The notes under the pieces are model-generated. The model made no database searches. It was not told the origin of the DNA and worked only from the letters and a program-made list of their open reading frames with translations. A program made the translations under genes and the position numbers. A stretch of DNA of 50,984 nucleotides. It comes from Reclinomonas americana ATCC 50394. Its lineage: Eukaryota > Jakobida > Jakobea > Jakobida. Within the stretch, counting starts at the first letter, position 1. Every line of letters begins with the position of its first letter. Where the stretch lies: assembly GCA_048213135.1 (NCBI GenBank), contig PS015498.1:1-50984 (forward strand). The letters are read 5' to 3'. Shown here piece by piece: positions 1 through 10,877 of this stretch.

Positions 1-1408
1 TTGTCCGGAATGCGGCGCCTGTACTCAATTGTTGCACGCAGCGTCGGATCTGTGTGTGGAGATTAGCAATCTCAGTGGAGGCTCGCAGGTGCAGCAGTCG
101 CTGAACTCGCTGCTGGATTGCTCTACGGTAAGAGTCCGAAGAGAGAGAGAGAGAGCGAAAAAGAGAATGCAGAAAGTGAGCAAGAAACAGCTGCTTGTTT
201 CACCTTTCATTCTCGCCGTCATGTATTAGAAGAGAGAGAGAGAGGACTGATAGCGGTTTCGCATTCACCCCTTCCTCTCCCTCCCTCTTCCTCCCTCTTC
301 CTCCCTCTTCCTCCCTCACCCTCCCTCACCCTCCCTCACCCTCCCTCACCCTCCCTCACCCTCCCTCACCCTCCCTCACCCTCCCTCACCCACCCTCCCT
401 CTCCCTCACCCTCTCCCACTCCCACTCCCTCCCTCTCCCTCCGCCTCCTTCTCCCTTCCTCCCTCCCTTCTTCTCTGCGACTCACTCACCTCTATTTCCT
501 TCTTCGCAGATCTCTCAAGGCACCACCAGCCTGCAAGACGCCGCCAACAGCGGTCTCAACAATGGCATCACCAGCATCAACAACTACCTGTCGCAAAACT
601 CGGTCAACTTGACCATCACCATCGACACGTGGAAGGACCTGCCCACGCTGTACCAAAACAAGACTGGCCAGACGCTGCCGTCGACTTTGCAGACGCAGTA
701 CGACCAGGCTGTCGCGTTCAACAACGCGCTGCAGCAAGCCATCTCCATCATCAACTGCGATTACATTACCGCCGCGTGGAACGACATCAAGTCGCAGTTT
801 TGCGTCACGGCTCTGTTGCGTCTCCTCACCCTCCCCTTGTGCCTTCTCAATTCACTCACCTTCTCTCTCTCTTCTCCAGTGACGGCGTCAACTTTTTGTG
901 GGAGGCCTTCCTGGCGCTGGGCATTATCTTCATTGCCGCTGTGATCACCGGTATCATTGGATACAAGCGCGCCAAGCGTTGGGATCGATGGGACCACGTG
1001 CGCCTCGCCGCCGACGAGGCCTTCACTCCGACCACCAAGGGCGGCAAGGACCTGGAGATGCAAGACATGCATCGTCGGTCGACGAATGTGCGCCCTGGCC
1101 AAGTGTCGCCCACCAACGGCGGCACCGGCAGTCCCGTGTGGCAGGGTGACGGCAGCAAGCCGGCCAAGTTGCAGGTGCACAGCACGGCGGTGTCGGTGTC
1201 GTCGGACAGCTCGCGGTCCAGTCTGTCGCCCACCTCGGTGACCGGCGACGACAACTACCGCCGCTCCACTGCCACGCCAGTGGATGTGCGCGACGAGCAC
1301 CACGTGAGACCACCGCCTCCTGGTGTGCCTGCCTTCCAGAACCAGCACGGCAACTTTTTGGAGCCGCACTCGCAGTCCCCAGTGGGATTGCGGATACCCA
1401 AGTACTAA
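1..1408 (+). CDS. Prominin/tweety-like membrane protein, 3' part
   Basis: The gene runs in from the left edge, so its start is missing. Exons seen are 1-127, 510 to about 790-814, and 881-1408; the donor of the middle intron is uncertain because several GT sites keep frame. The product has an extracellular loop rich in Asn/Thr/Gln with paired cysteines (LLDCST near the first junction, then a second Cys pair before the membrane). One strong transmembrane segment follows (about FLALGIIFIAAVITGIIGY), then a basic stop (KRAKRW) and a Ser/Pro-rich cytoplasmic tail of about 140 residues ending LRIPKY. A Cys pair just before an aromatic-rich last transmembrane helix resembles the end of prominins and tweety proteins. 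That family assignment is an inference from layout; the membrane topology is seen directly. Confidence 0.5.
128..509 (+). repeat. Intron with 10-bp pyrimidine minisatellite
   Basis: A GTAAG donor at 128 and a CAG acceptor ending at 509 bound this intron. From about 311 to 390 it holds roughly eight copies of a 10-bp unit (CTCCCTCACC), flanked by looser CT-rich sequence. The array lies where a long polypyrimidine tract would be expected. Confidence 0.8.
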
Positions 1409-1551
1409 TCGTGGGGAGGGAGAGAGAAAAAAGGAAAAGTATTGTTTTCGCATAGACGGCTAATCTTGTTTTGTTTGTTTTGTTTTGTTGTACGATGAAG
1501 AAAAAGTGTAAGAAAGTGGAAAAAATGGGATATATTCTGTGTGTGTGTATT

Positions 1552-4092
1552 TCATTCGCCGCCACTCGGGCCTATTGTCGACGCGACCGTGATACGCAAT
1601 TGCCGTACCACATTTTGCACCTTGCGCACCACCTCGTCACTCGCCGCCCCCGTCTGTCGTTGGAACGAGAGGAAGCGATGAATAATGTTGGGCAGCTCAG
1701 CGAAACGCGCCGCCGGCAGCGACGCACGCACCTGCCACGGGAAGATGAGAACATGATACACAACACACACTCACAAGAGAAGAACATTGTCGCACCTCTG
1801 CGGCGCCACCCTCGCCCGATGCAGCAACAAGGCCCATCAGCAGGGCCGCGTACGACGCCATCAACATGTCCTCCATGCACTTTTCCGACTCCTCGTGGTC
1901 CGCGCTCGACATTTGACAGTGGAGGCGGCCAAGCACGCGCAAAAACTTTTCCGACTTGCTCTGTCCCGTGCAGTTGAGTGCCAGCAGCGCCAGCAAGTTG
2001 GGCGTCGAATCCTCCACCAGATTGGTCAGCGCCGCCAGACACAGCACGCGGGTGTCCCACGGTAGTGATTCGCGAAGCACCAGATCGGCCACCGCCTGCA
2101 CAGCACCGGCCTCGGCAGCCGCCGCACACGCGTCGGCACACTCATTGGTCAGATTCACAAACACGCGCATCGCCGACAGCGTAATGTCGGGTCGTGGATC
2201 GGGCGGTGAGCGGCGGAACAAGGAAACCAGCGCCGCCGTCAGCTCGTCACGCGCCTGCAACACAACGTACGACTGGTGACGAGCACCCACGTCGGCCTCC
2301 AGGAACTGCGCGAAAAGTGGCAAGTCAGCGGGGACACAGAAGTTGCTGCGTCGTGCATCACAAACGCAACTGACTCCACACACCCGAGTGCCGTCTGCGC
2401 AGCAAACTCACCGCCGCATCCACTCAGCAGGAGCCCCACCGACCGCACCACCGACTGCAGCACGCGGTCCATGACTCCCGACTCGCGGAGCGCGTCGCCG
2501 ACGGCACGTGGATTCGCCGCACACAACTGGCGCAGTGCCCACATGCACAACGGAAATGAATCACTCATCAAGCCAAACGATTGTAGTGCGTCGTGTCGCT
2601 TCAGCAGCCGCGACAATTCCTGCCACGGGGAGGAGGCGTGTGAGGGGCTGCATGCACATCACATGTAGAAGGGGGAAAATCACCTGAATGTCGTCGGCCA
2701 TGGACATGGTCTCCACCATGTTGAACAGATGCTGCGAGGCGGTCAACACCCGCTGCACCGTTGTGGGCTCAGCAGCCACAGCGGACGCCCACCTGTATGC
2801 GTGCAGCGTGAGCCATACAACAACGAAACGAACGGCAAGTTCTCACATTTTGACGCACCAACCACACAACACCACACCACACATGAGCACCACCGCATCG
2901 TCGGCCCGCTGCCGCACCGAGTGCGTCGTCTGTGGCAAGAACGCCGACACCAACTTGCTCCATAACCGCTTCTCCGGCACAAGGCCGCTCTCCAGACTCG
3001 TCACCAAATCCACAGCCTCCATGGCACTGGGCATCGCCGCGATGAGAACCAGGCGCGACAGACTCTCACACAAACACACACACACACACACGCACCACAT
3101 TCGCCGCCCCATGGCAGGCAACTGGCTGTCGCCCAAGCGCGCACAGATCGCATCCAACTCGTCCACAAGATCTGCACTCGAGACGCAAGTCAGCGCCCCA
3201 CACACGCGGCACACAAACGTGCATGCGACTCGACAGAACTGCGTGAGCGACTGACAACAGCGCGCAATCGGCTCTTGGCAGCCGGCGCCTGGAACACAGA
3301 AGCAGCTGTCGCCGACGACGACGAGCCCGCAGTGAACGAGAACGGATCCTCAGCAGCTGCGCATCGCACGAGCACCAGTCAGCTTCCATATGCGCGAGTG
3401 TCTGACATCGCCCCTTCACATCGTATACCAGCAGAGGCCTGATGCACGCGCGACGACGGAACACAATCATCCTCCTCCATGGCAGTCGCCACCGCCGCGG
3501 CAGTAGAAGAAGAAGACGCAGGAGGAGGAGGCGTACGTGACTTCTTCTCACGCGCTCTCGTTGCTACTGCTGCTGCTGCACTGCTCCCGGGCACTGGCGA
3601 CACTGACGAGGCACGACCTTCCAATCGCCGTCGCCCTCGCGCCGCCAATCGTCGCTGCTGCTGATTGTCTTCGTCTTCCATGGGCGGTACAGTGGCATCC
3701 CCCTCTCCCACAGTCATAGCAGGCGGAGTCGACAAGTGCAGCCACCCAAGCGGCTTTGACAGTGAGGAGAACGACTCACTTGGCGTGACAGTGACACTCG
3801 CAGGTGAGGCGGCAATCTGCATGGGAGTGCATGGAGTCGTCGAGCGCAGCTGCTCAACGCGCGTGAGAGTCAGGCTCAACAATGACAGAGGGAAGAGAGA
3901 GAGGAGAGTGCGCGCAACTGCATCAAACTCATCCTCCAGTGACTCTTGACTGTCGCCAGTGGCGGGAAACACGCTATTGGTGGCGGCTGGAGTGCCGGGT
4001 GTCGGTGGAGCGGAGGAGCTGCCCTGCGAGTCCGACTGCGCATTCTGACTGCGCTTGCGACTGAAGGTGCGTCGCGCAGGAGTTGAGGCCAT
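1552..4092 (-). CDS. WAPL: WAPL-like cohesin release factor
   Basis: WAPL opens the cohesin ring and releases it from chromatin. The protein starts at the ATG at 4092 with a disordered basic, Ser/Pro-rich N-terminus (MASTPARRTFSRKRSQ) and ends in a helical-repeat domain. Its C-terminal half matches the WAPL domain block by block: VFVNLTNEC, DTRVLCLAALTNLVE, MEDMLMASYAALLMG, VRASLPAARF and IHRFLSFQ, in family order and spacing. Exons I can place are 1552-1731, 1796-2305, 2338-2619, 2684-2792 and 2883 to about 3062. Upstream junctions (about 3100-3400) are uncertain and include a CA-repeat intron. Introns are 64, 32, 64 and 90 nt, with consistent phase. It is divergent from the gene at 4421. 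The WAPL call is firm; the N-terminal exon structure is not. Confidence 0.85.
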
Positions 4093-4420
4093 TGCTCTCA
4101 CAATTCGCGGGCAGACAGAGAGAGACAGGACAGGGGGTTTCCCGCCACATCGAGTGACAGGCGTTTCCGCCTGCACCAAAGTGAGTCTGTGTCTGTGCTC
4201 TGTAGATTGGTTAGCCTTACACGTGCATACGTGTGTCTGCGAGGAAGAGTAAGAGAAAAAGGACACATGTCGAAGGTCGCCGCAGCGGCACTCGCCCGAG
4301 TCGATATTTTGCAAGACCGTTTGATTTCAGCATTCGTGCGAGAGGGTGAAACGGCACTCGCACCGAGTGCGCGACTGTCTGTGTGTGAGAGTGAGTGAGT
4401 GAGTGTGTGTGGCAGTCAAC
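4093..4420. promoter_or_regulatory. Divergent promoter region with paired palindromes
   Basis: This 328-bp spacer separates two divergent start codons and should hold both promoters. It contains a perfect 7-bp inverted repeat with a 3-nt loop, GCACTCG-CAC-CGAGTGC at 4354-4370. A related GGCACTCGCCCGAGTCG lies at 4287-4303, about 66 bp away. A GTGAGTGAGTG microsatellite precedes the right-hand ATG. The regulatory role is inferred. Confidence 0.45.
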
Positions 4421-7233
4421 ATGATCACCAGATGGGAGCGACGGTGTGAGCGACGAACAATCGTGCTGGCGACGATCGCGATGATGCTGGTGCTGTCGAT
4501 TGCTCCGGCCAGTGCGACTCGTGCGTCTCCTCCCCGTGAAAGCTCGGTCCCGCGTCATACCATGCTCACTGCGTTGTTGTTGATCTCCACACAGCGCCTA
4601 TCCAGCACGAGATGGCCACGTGGACCTCGGCGTTGTCGCTTGATTTCACGTCGTTGTCGCTGACGGCGACTGCAACAGCTTTCAATGCGCTGCAGGGCAC
4701 GTGCACGAGGAACAATCCCTCGAGCGTGGCTACGATGGTGGGCAGTGTGGTGTGCGCTGGTCAGGTCAGCGAGAATGCGAAGTACGCACACCATCTGTAC
4801 ATACGGTTCTCGGTGTCGTCGGCGGCGCAGTACGAGTTTCGGTGGGCGTACGACTCGGGTCCTCAGCTCGGCGGTCTTGTGGCCATTGACAACACTGTTG
4901 TCGCGCGTGTGTTGCGTTTCCAACGGATGAATGTTGTTGCCTGGTAGTGCCTGATCGATTCGCTTGTGCAGTTCTGGTGACGATTGGTGGGGCGGAAGCT
5001 GGGATACGGCCAAGTACATTCCGGCTACTACGTTGTCCAGTGGAACTCATACGTTGCGTTTTTGCGCTCCTGCAGCTGCGGCGTTGTTGAATGGAAACTG
5101 ATGTTGTGTGGGGGGCGCAGCGTGGAAATGTACAATTTTGACGATTGCTGTGAGTACGAGAGAGGGGAGAGATAGAAACGCACACGAGAACCGCAGCACT
5201 GACTTGTTTATGACGCAGGCAACGGCGCTGTTGGTCTGCAGTACAGAACGAACGGCGGTCAGTGGACTGACGCAGCGGCACTGGTGTCGGGGGGTTCGCA
5301 AACTGGAGCCAGTTGTGTACCGACTGCGACACCTCGCCGTCTTCTTGCGCTCATGATTCTGTGACTCGCAGGCATTTCCATGGTCGTGTACGGCATGTCA
5401 GCAACGCCACCAGTGTCGTCGGACTGGTCGGTGCTCTACGCCAAGGCCACCGAGGTGCGTGGCGCGACCGAATATCTGCAGCTGTGCCTTCTTCTTTCGC
5501 TGACTTTGGTGTCCAGTCTGCGGCTGAGTGCGGAGTCAGCAATCTGACGACCACTGTCGGTCTGCGCGCGTCCGACTTGTGCGGCGCAGTGAACAGCCCG
5601 ACTCGTCAGGCACGAATCACCGTCATCGACTTTTCGGTGTCTTCACAGTGGACGTACGTGTTCCGGTTCGGCGTCACCGCGGGGTGGGGAGCAGCCGTGC
5701 GACTCGATGGTGAACTGGCACACACACAACTCTGTTCTATGACGATCTCAATGACTCATTGGCAATGTTATTCTCCCAAAAGGGATTGTGCGGTGGACGC
5801 GAATGGCGGTGGATTGGCAGCAGAACTGGAGGTTTGCCTGGCTTGTGCGCGTGACTGTGCCGATCAGATGGCACTCACTCTCTTGTGCGCGCCTGTGCAG
5901 CAACGAAATCGATTTTACAACCACACTGACGGCCGGCAATCACAGACTGGAGGTGCTGGCGTTGTCGGCGAATGATGCAGGCTTGTCGACGCAGAGTGTG
6001 CAGTACCAGGCGATGGGCGTGTCCACCTGGAGCGATCTTGCAACACTGGCACGCCCTGTGGCCACTTCGTGTTCCGATAACACCACTTGGTAAGAAGAGC
6101 ACGAGAAGATCGCAGGGCACGGTAGAGTACTGATTAAGTTTGTGATTGTGTGTGTGTGGCAGCAACGGGCGTGGCCATTGCAACGACATTGGACAATGGT
6201 GTGCTTTCTATCCGGCCGGATGCACCTGTGTGTCGCACTCTCTCACTTTTGCTGCCTTGCACAGCAACTGCAACACTGGTTTTGGGGGAGCCACGTGTCT
6301 GTGCGATCCGGCAACCACATGCAACGGACGAGGAACATGCAACGCCGACGGTGCGTTTCATGTTCCCCCCGATGACTGGCCAAGAAAATGTGATTTGCTC
6401 AGCTTTAACCTTCTCGCACAGGCTCATGCTCGTGTGACACAACGAATGGATACGGTGGTCCCAACTGTTGCGTACCCGCACCTGCTAGATCACTCGCCTG
6501 TCACTCAACCCCCTCCGTGCTGTGCGCAGGCGAGTGCACACCAGCGAACCGCTGCTCCAACAACGGCGTGTGCACACCACGAGGCGCTTGCTTGTGCAAC
6601 AATCCGTGGACTGGCAACGACTGTTCGATTGCTCTCGGTGGACTGGCCGCCAATCACCTGGCATTCGCAAATGGTGCGTTGGCAACCAAATGACCTACAA
6701 TCTCACAGCGTCGCCAGAACTGACCAGCTGGTTCTTGCAGTGCTGTGCTTTGGTTCGCAGGTCACGCTGACGTGCGAGGATGACCACATATGTGCGTTTG
6801 TACTTGCTTGGTTGCGAGCTGCACTTTAGTATCTCACTCATTCTATTTTGTGTCTTGCGCAGTGTCGGTGAGCGGTCCACCTCTGGCCCATGTTTTTCCT
6901 GCTCAGTGCATTCGTTTCTAACCTCTTGACGTAGATTGTGTCGGGCACGTTTGGCCGCCGACACGCCACCTACGCCGAGTGTCCAACGACTGCGACGTAC
7001 GCATCTTCCATCGACTGCTCGGTAGACGGCACGGCAACGCTCAAGCAAAGCTGCCAAGGCAAGCAGTCGTGCACCGTACGCGCGCACACCGACATCTTTG
7101 GTGACCCGTGCGCCACTGGTGAGTCGAGAAACGACGAGCGCACCGTGCGTCGTGGACCAGTTCTCACTCTACTTCTCGCGCAGTGACGAACGACGAGGTC
7201 CTTGTGTTGTTATGGCTCTGCGACCCAGCATGA
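4421..7233 (+). CDS. Secreted protein: duplicated beta module, EGF repeats, SUEL lectin
   Basis: The N-terminus is a clear signal peptide (hydrophobic TIVLATIAMMLVLSIAPASA). Two related extracellular modules follow. Each has a Cys-rich start, a strand like FSVSS..Y.FR, and a turn like GGLVAIDN or GAAVRLDGE. They end in SSGTHTLRFCAPAAA in the first and TAGNHRLEVLALSAND in the second, a pattern reminiscent of PA14-type domains. Next come EGF-like repeats (CNGRGHCND, CNTGFGGATC, CNGRGTCNADG, CSNNGVCTP) separated by introns. The C-terminus is a galactose-binding SUEL domain (TFGRRHATYAEC, SCQGKQSCTVRA, FGDPC, VLLWLCDPA) ending at TGA 7231-7233. Exons placed with confidence: 4421-4520, 4595-4943, then 4972 onward. 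Introns include one of 28 nt. No membrane anchor is seen, so it is likely secreted and glycan-binding. Confidence 0.75.
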
Positions 7234-7382
7234 GTGGATAGCCGCAATACTATACAGTAGAACGAAAAAGACACGTAAAGATGTAAAAGTGGTATACTAT
7301 ACGAAGAGAAGGCCGTCAAGAGAAGGTGGCGAAGTCGTCAATCAGGACACTGACTGCTCGGAACAAAACGAACGGACGCAAG
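7234..7382 (+). promoter_or_regulatory. Spacer between co-directional genes
   Basis: This AT-richer spacer (GTATACTATACG near 7293) separates the lectin gene stop from the next start. It presumably holds the 3' end of one gene and the promoter of the next. No clear poly(A) signal or TATA box can be defined. Confidence 0.35.
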
Positions 7383-9504
7383 ATGCGGGCGCCCTCTGGC
7401 ATTGACACCTCGACAGGCGACGAGCTGGCCTTCCGGTCAAGAAGTCGAACCGACAGTTTCGCTCATAGAGCCACTCACTGTGCAGAAGAGCGCCGTCTCT
7501 GACTCACCGCCTCCTGCATGCAGCTCCCTCTCTGCACTACTTTGCGCCCAGCGATCGCGAGCTGAACATTGGCCGCGCCATCTTTGCACTGTTCACTCTC
7601 CTGCTGCTCATTGCACACTGGTGGAGTGCAGTGGTCGCCTGTGTTCATTGGGCGCAGTCGGGCGACACAATTTGGTTTGGTGTGATTGTCGGCACCGCCG
7701 GTCTCAACGTGCTGCTGCATGTGGTGGTGTTGTCGCTCTTTGGTGACTTGCGGTGCGTGTGCATGCTCGGGGGAGAGAAAGAGAGTGTGTGTGTGTGCGA
7801 GAGATTATTTGTCAGATGCATTGTGTTCACCAAGTGAGAGTGCAGAATGGCCTTTTCGACCGCTGCACGTCGTGATCCGCCGTGGTGGCCTGCGCTGTTT
7901 GGCTTCACAGGGCCTCTTATTCAGATATTCTGCTTCCTGCGACTGGATGTGTTTCGCAGTGAGGACGATGCGTCGGTGCGGCGGAGCGAGCGTGACCTCT
8001 CGATCCCCCCCCCCTCTCGGCTCTGACTGCTCTCGTGTATGTGCAGTTCCAGCAAGTGCGGTCGTTCCTCTTGGCGGCCATTCATTGTGCCACGTTCGCA
8101 GCGCCCTCGGCAGTCACCTTTCTGTTTGCCGTAATTGTGAGTTCCGACTAGCCAAGTCCAGGTGCACTTCAGCGCATTCTGTGTCTCACGTAGCGCGCGC
8201 AGGTGAGACACATGTACGAGACGGAGATTTGTGTGGCACTCGGATGCTCTGTGCTGTGTTTCCACTGGCTGGTGGTCAGCATTTTTCACGAGCGACAAGG
8301 CATTGTGCAGCCAGGTGACGATGGCGTGCTGATGACCGCAACGTCGAGGGTGCTCACGCGTGTGTGCTTGATTCACAGTGGACACTCCGGCGGCGCGGCG
8401 CGTACTCGGCTTTATTCTGCACTTTGTGCTCACGTTTGGCTGCACCGCGTTCCAGTTCTTCCATGTCGCCGTCTTTGGCTACGTGTGCGTCGTGACTGCG
8501 TGCCGCTTTACCGCGCTGCGGATGATCGATCGCTCACACTGTGTGTGTTTCAACGTGTGTGCACAGGTTCCAATGGTGCGTATCCCACGTCGGGGAAGGG
8601 AGGATGAGAGATTGTTTCTAATCGTTTGCCCAACAGGTACGGCCTCTTGTTGCTGTTTGTCGAGGTATGCTCTGGCGGGGTTCATTTCCGCCTTTGTATG
8701 GCGCACGTGACGCTCACATGACGTGTAGGGCGTCGGCTCCATGGTGGTGCAAATGGTCACCGTGTGGGTCATGACGTGCTTTGGTGCCGTCTACAAGCGG
8801 CCGTCGTCGTTGGCCGGCTTCTTTGCCAGCCACTTCCGCCTCGCAGTTTCGTGCATTGTTCTTTCTGGTGCTGTGAGATGGCTCACATGCAGCACTGCAG
8901 TTCTACGCCGTCGTACTCAACGCCACGCACTCGCCTAATGTGCGAGCCGTGATGGTACGTGATGGTGACGTCCTCTTTTGTTCATTCTTTTCGTCGCTGA
9001 ATACCGTCGTCGTGAGCAGAAGAGTTATCTGGAGGGCAAGGAGGCGAAAGGCGAGCTTTGCTGCACCATGCATTTGCATGAGCACTTGCCTCCCTGACTC
9101 CCTCTCTTCCTTCTCATCCCGCAGCGCAACAATTGGCTGGCGTACACGTGTTTTACTTGGTGGCGGTGCGCATTGGTGCCGTGGCCCTGGCTTTGCTGCG
9201 GTGGCCGGAGAACACGACAAGTTGCGCGCATCGTATTCTCCCAGTCTATTCCTTCTTCCTTTTTGTTGCTGAATCGTGTCATCTGCCACGCACAGCCGAC
9301 GACGAAACTCACGCGTATTTCATCTCGGCTGTTGGGCTGGCGGTGGCCGCCGTGGTCGGCCACGTGGCACATGTGCTCTTCTCACTTGCGCGGCCGGGCA
9401 AGTGGTGCGGACTCGGCTCGCCAGACGACGACGTGGACGAGATGTCGGAAGGTCAGCCGCTGCAGTACACGCCGCGTGACGCCATGATCGATGGGAGAAG
9501 GTGA
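7383..9504 (+). CDS. Multi-pass membrane protein, XK-related-like
   Basis: About nine hydrophobic helices can be read across many short exons, for example RAIFALFTLLLLIAHWW, LNVLLHVVVLSLF, PSAVTFLFAVI, VALGCSVLCFHWLVVSIF and FILHFVLTFGCTAFQFF. A hydrophilic tail ends AMIDGRR. Exons placed: 7383-7494, 7524-7752, 7846-7975 and 8047 onward; introns are 29, 93 and 71 nt and all keep frame. An amphipathic segment, then a helix ending in W/F-V-S plus basic residues, then D-[TP]-x-x-x-R before the next helix, resembles XK-family scramblase proteins. That is an inference from topology, and another multi-pass family is possible. The start is the first ATG in the frame that runs into the first helix. 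Confidence 0.5.
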
Positions 9505-9566
9505 TGCGTAATGGAATTAAAAAATAGCGGCGAGTAAGGGCATGAAAAAAGGGCTCCATTACTTGT

Positions 9567-10682
9567 TTACCACTCTGGCGCACCGCGTTCAAGAACCTCA
9601 GCATCCTCCAGCACGAAACACCGCAGAACGACGTCCACGAGGATCCAATCGCAGTCGTCGTCGTCTTCTTCGGCAAGCAGCTCATGGACGGCCAGCACGG
9701 CTGATCGTGCGACCGCAAGCTCTTGCCGGGCCAGAGCACGCGGTGTGGACCACACTCGCACGGTCTTATCCGCACCGGCACTGGCAAGGTGCTGACCATC
9801 GGGAGAGACGGCGATACAAAGCACCGACTTGGTGTGTCCATCCAGTCGCCGTACCTGCTCTCCAGTCACCAGTGACCACACGCGGATCGTTTTGTCATCA
9901 CTCCCACTCACGGTGAACTGACTTTCGGATGTGACGGCGACAGTCCACACCGATCCAGTGTGTCCTTCCAACTGGCGCACTTGTTCACCACTTGACACGA
10001 GCCACACTCGCACTGTGCAGTCGTTACTCCCACTCACGAAGTGCTGACCGTCGGGAGTGACGGCGATCGCTTGCACCGCATCGGTGTGTCCAAGCAACAG
10101 TCGCTCGCCATCTCCGCTCGCCAGTGACCACACTCGCACACTGTTATCTCCACTCGCAGTTACAACGTGGAGACTGTCGGGAGTGATGGCAACAGCGAGC
10201 ATTCCTCCACTGTGGCCCCCCAAATCACGCGGCATTGTTTCCCCACCCGACGTGGACCACACGTGCAGTGTCCAGTCCTCGCCGCCGCTCACAATGTGCT
10301 GACCATCGGGGGTGACAGCGACGCAGAACACCGCGTGCTTGTGTCTCGCCAGTCGCCGCACCTGCTCACCACTCGCCAGTGACCAAACTCGCACACTCCC
10401 GTCCTCCCCGCCACTCACGATATGCTGGCCATCGGGAGTGACGGCAACACAGAACGCCGACAATGTGTGCCCCTCTAGGCGCCGCACCTCCTTGTCGCTC
10501 GCCAGTGACCACACTTGCACTGTACGATCCCAACTGCCACTCACAACGTGTTGACCGTCGGGAGTGAATGCAACGCCACACACGCCTCCTGTGTGTCCCT
10601 CGAAGATCTGCGCTTGAAGTGAGACGTGCAAGAGCGCAGTAGTGACAGCAGACATGCATGAACGAAGCACCTTGCAGGTCAT
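9567..10682 (-). CDS. WD40-repeat protein, copy A
   Basis: WD40 repeats form a beta-propeller scaffold. About eight repeats are visible, each following GHT...V..VAVTPDGQH.VSG..D.TVRVWSLASGEQVRRLEGH with little divergence. A C-terminal helical tail reads ELAVARSAVLAVHELLAE, then an acidic stretch, DWILVDVVLRCFVLEDAEV and a stop at 9567. The ATG at 10682 begins MTCK. A probable 63-nt intron (GTGCTTCG to GCGCAG) follows at once; it has no stop and stays in frame, so retention would add 21 residues. The gene is a tandem paralogue of the next one. The cellular role is unknown. Confidence 0.8.
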   Translation of the reverse strand: MTCKVLRSCMSAVTTALLHVSLQAQIFEGHTGGVCGVAFTPDGQHVVSGSWDRTVQVWSLASDKEVRRLEGHTLSAFCVAVTPDGQHIVSGGEDGSVRVWSLASGEQVRRLARHKHAVFCVAVTPDGQHIVSGGEDWTLHVWSTSGGETMPRDLGGHSGGMLAVAITPDSLHVVTASGDNSVRVWSLASGDGERLLLGHTDAVQAIAVTPDGQHFVSGSNDCTVRVWLVSSGEQVRQLEGHTGSVWTVAVTSESQFTVSGSDDKTIRVWSLVTGEQVRRLDGHTKSVLCIAVSPDGQHLASAGADKTVRVWSTPRALARQELAVARSAVLAVHELLAEEDDDDCDWILVDVVLRCFVLEDAEVLERGAPEW

Positions 10683-10877
10683 TCACCTCGCTCTCGATCG
10701 CTGTTTTTTAGCGTGATCTGTGTGGGACTACTTCGATCGTCACTTCCGTCGTTGCTCTAACCGGCCGACGGCGAATGGCAAGTTTGTCTTAATCTACCAT
10801 GAGAAACAGCGGGGTGATGGAGAAAGACGTCGAGATGCAGTGGCGAGCAAAGCAGTGACCCGGTTTTCATCACTTCT
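10683..10877. other. Spacer between tandem WD40 genes
   Basis: About 195 bp between the two paralogues. It should contain the 3' end of copy B and the promoter of copy A. No motif stands out. Confidence 0.4.

Noticed and set aside
118-612. Long frame rich in PSPSLTLPHPP
   Set aside because: It is the translation of a pyrimidine 10-bp repeat inside an intron that has clear GT-AG ends.
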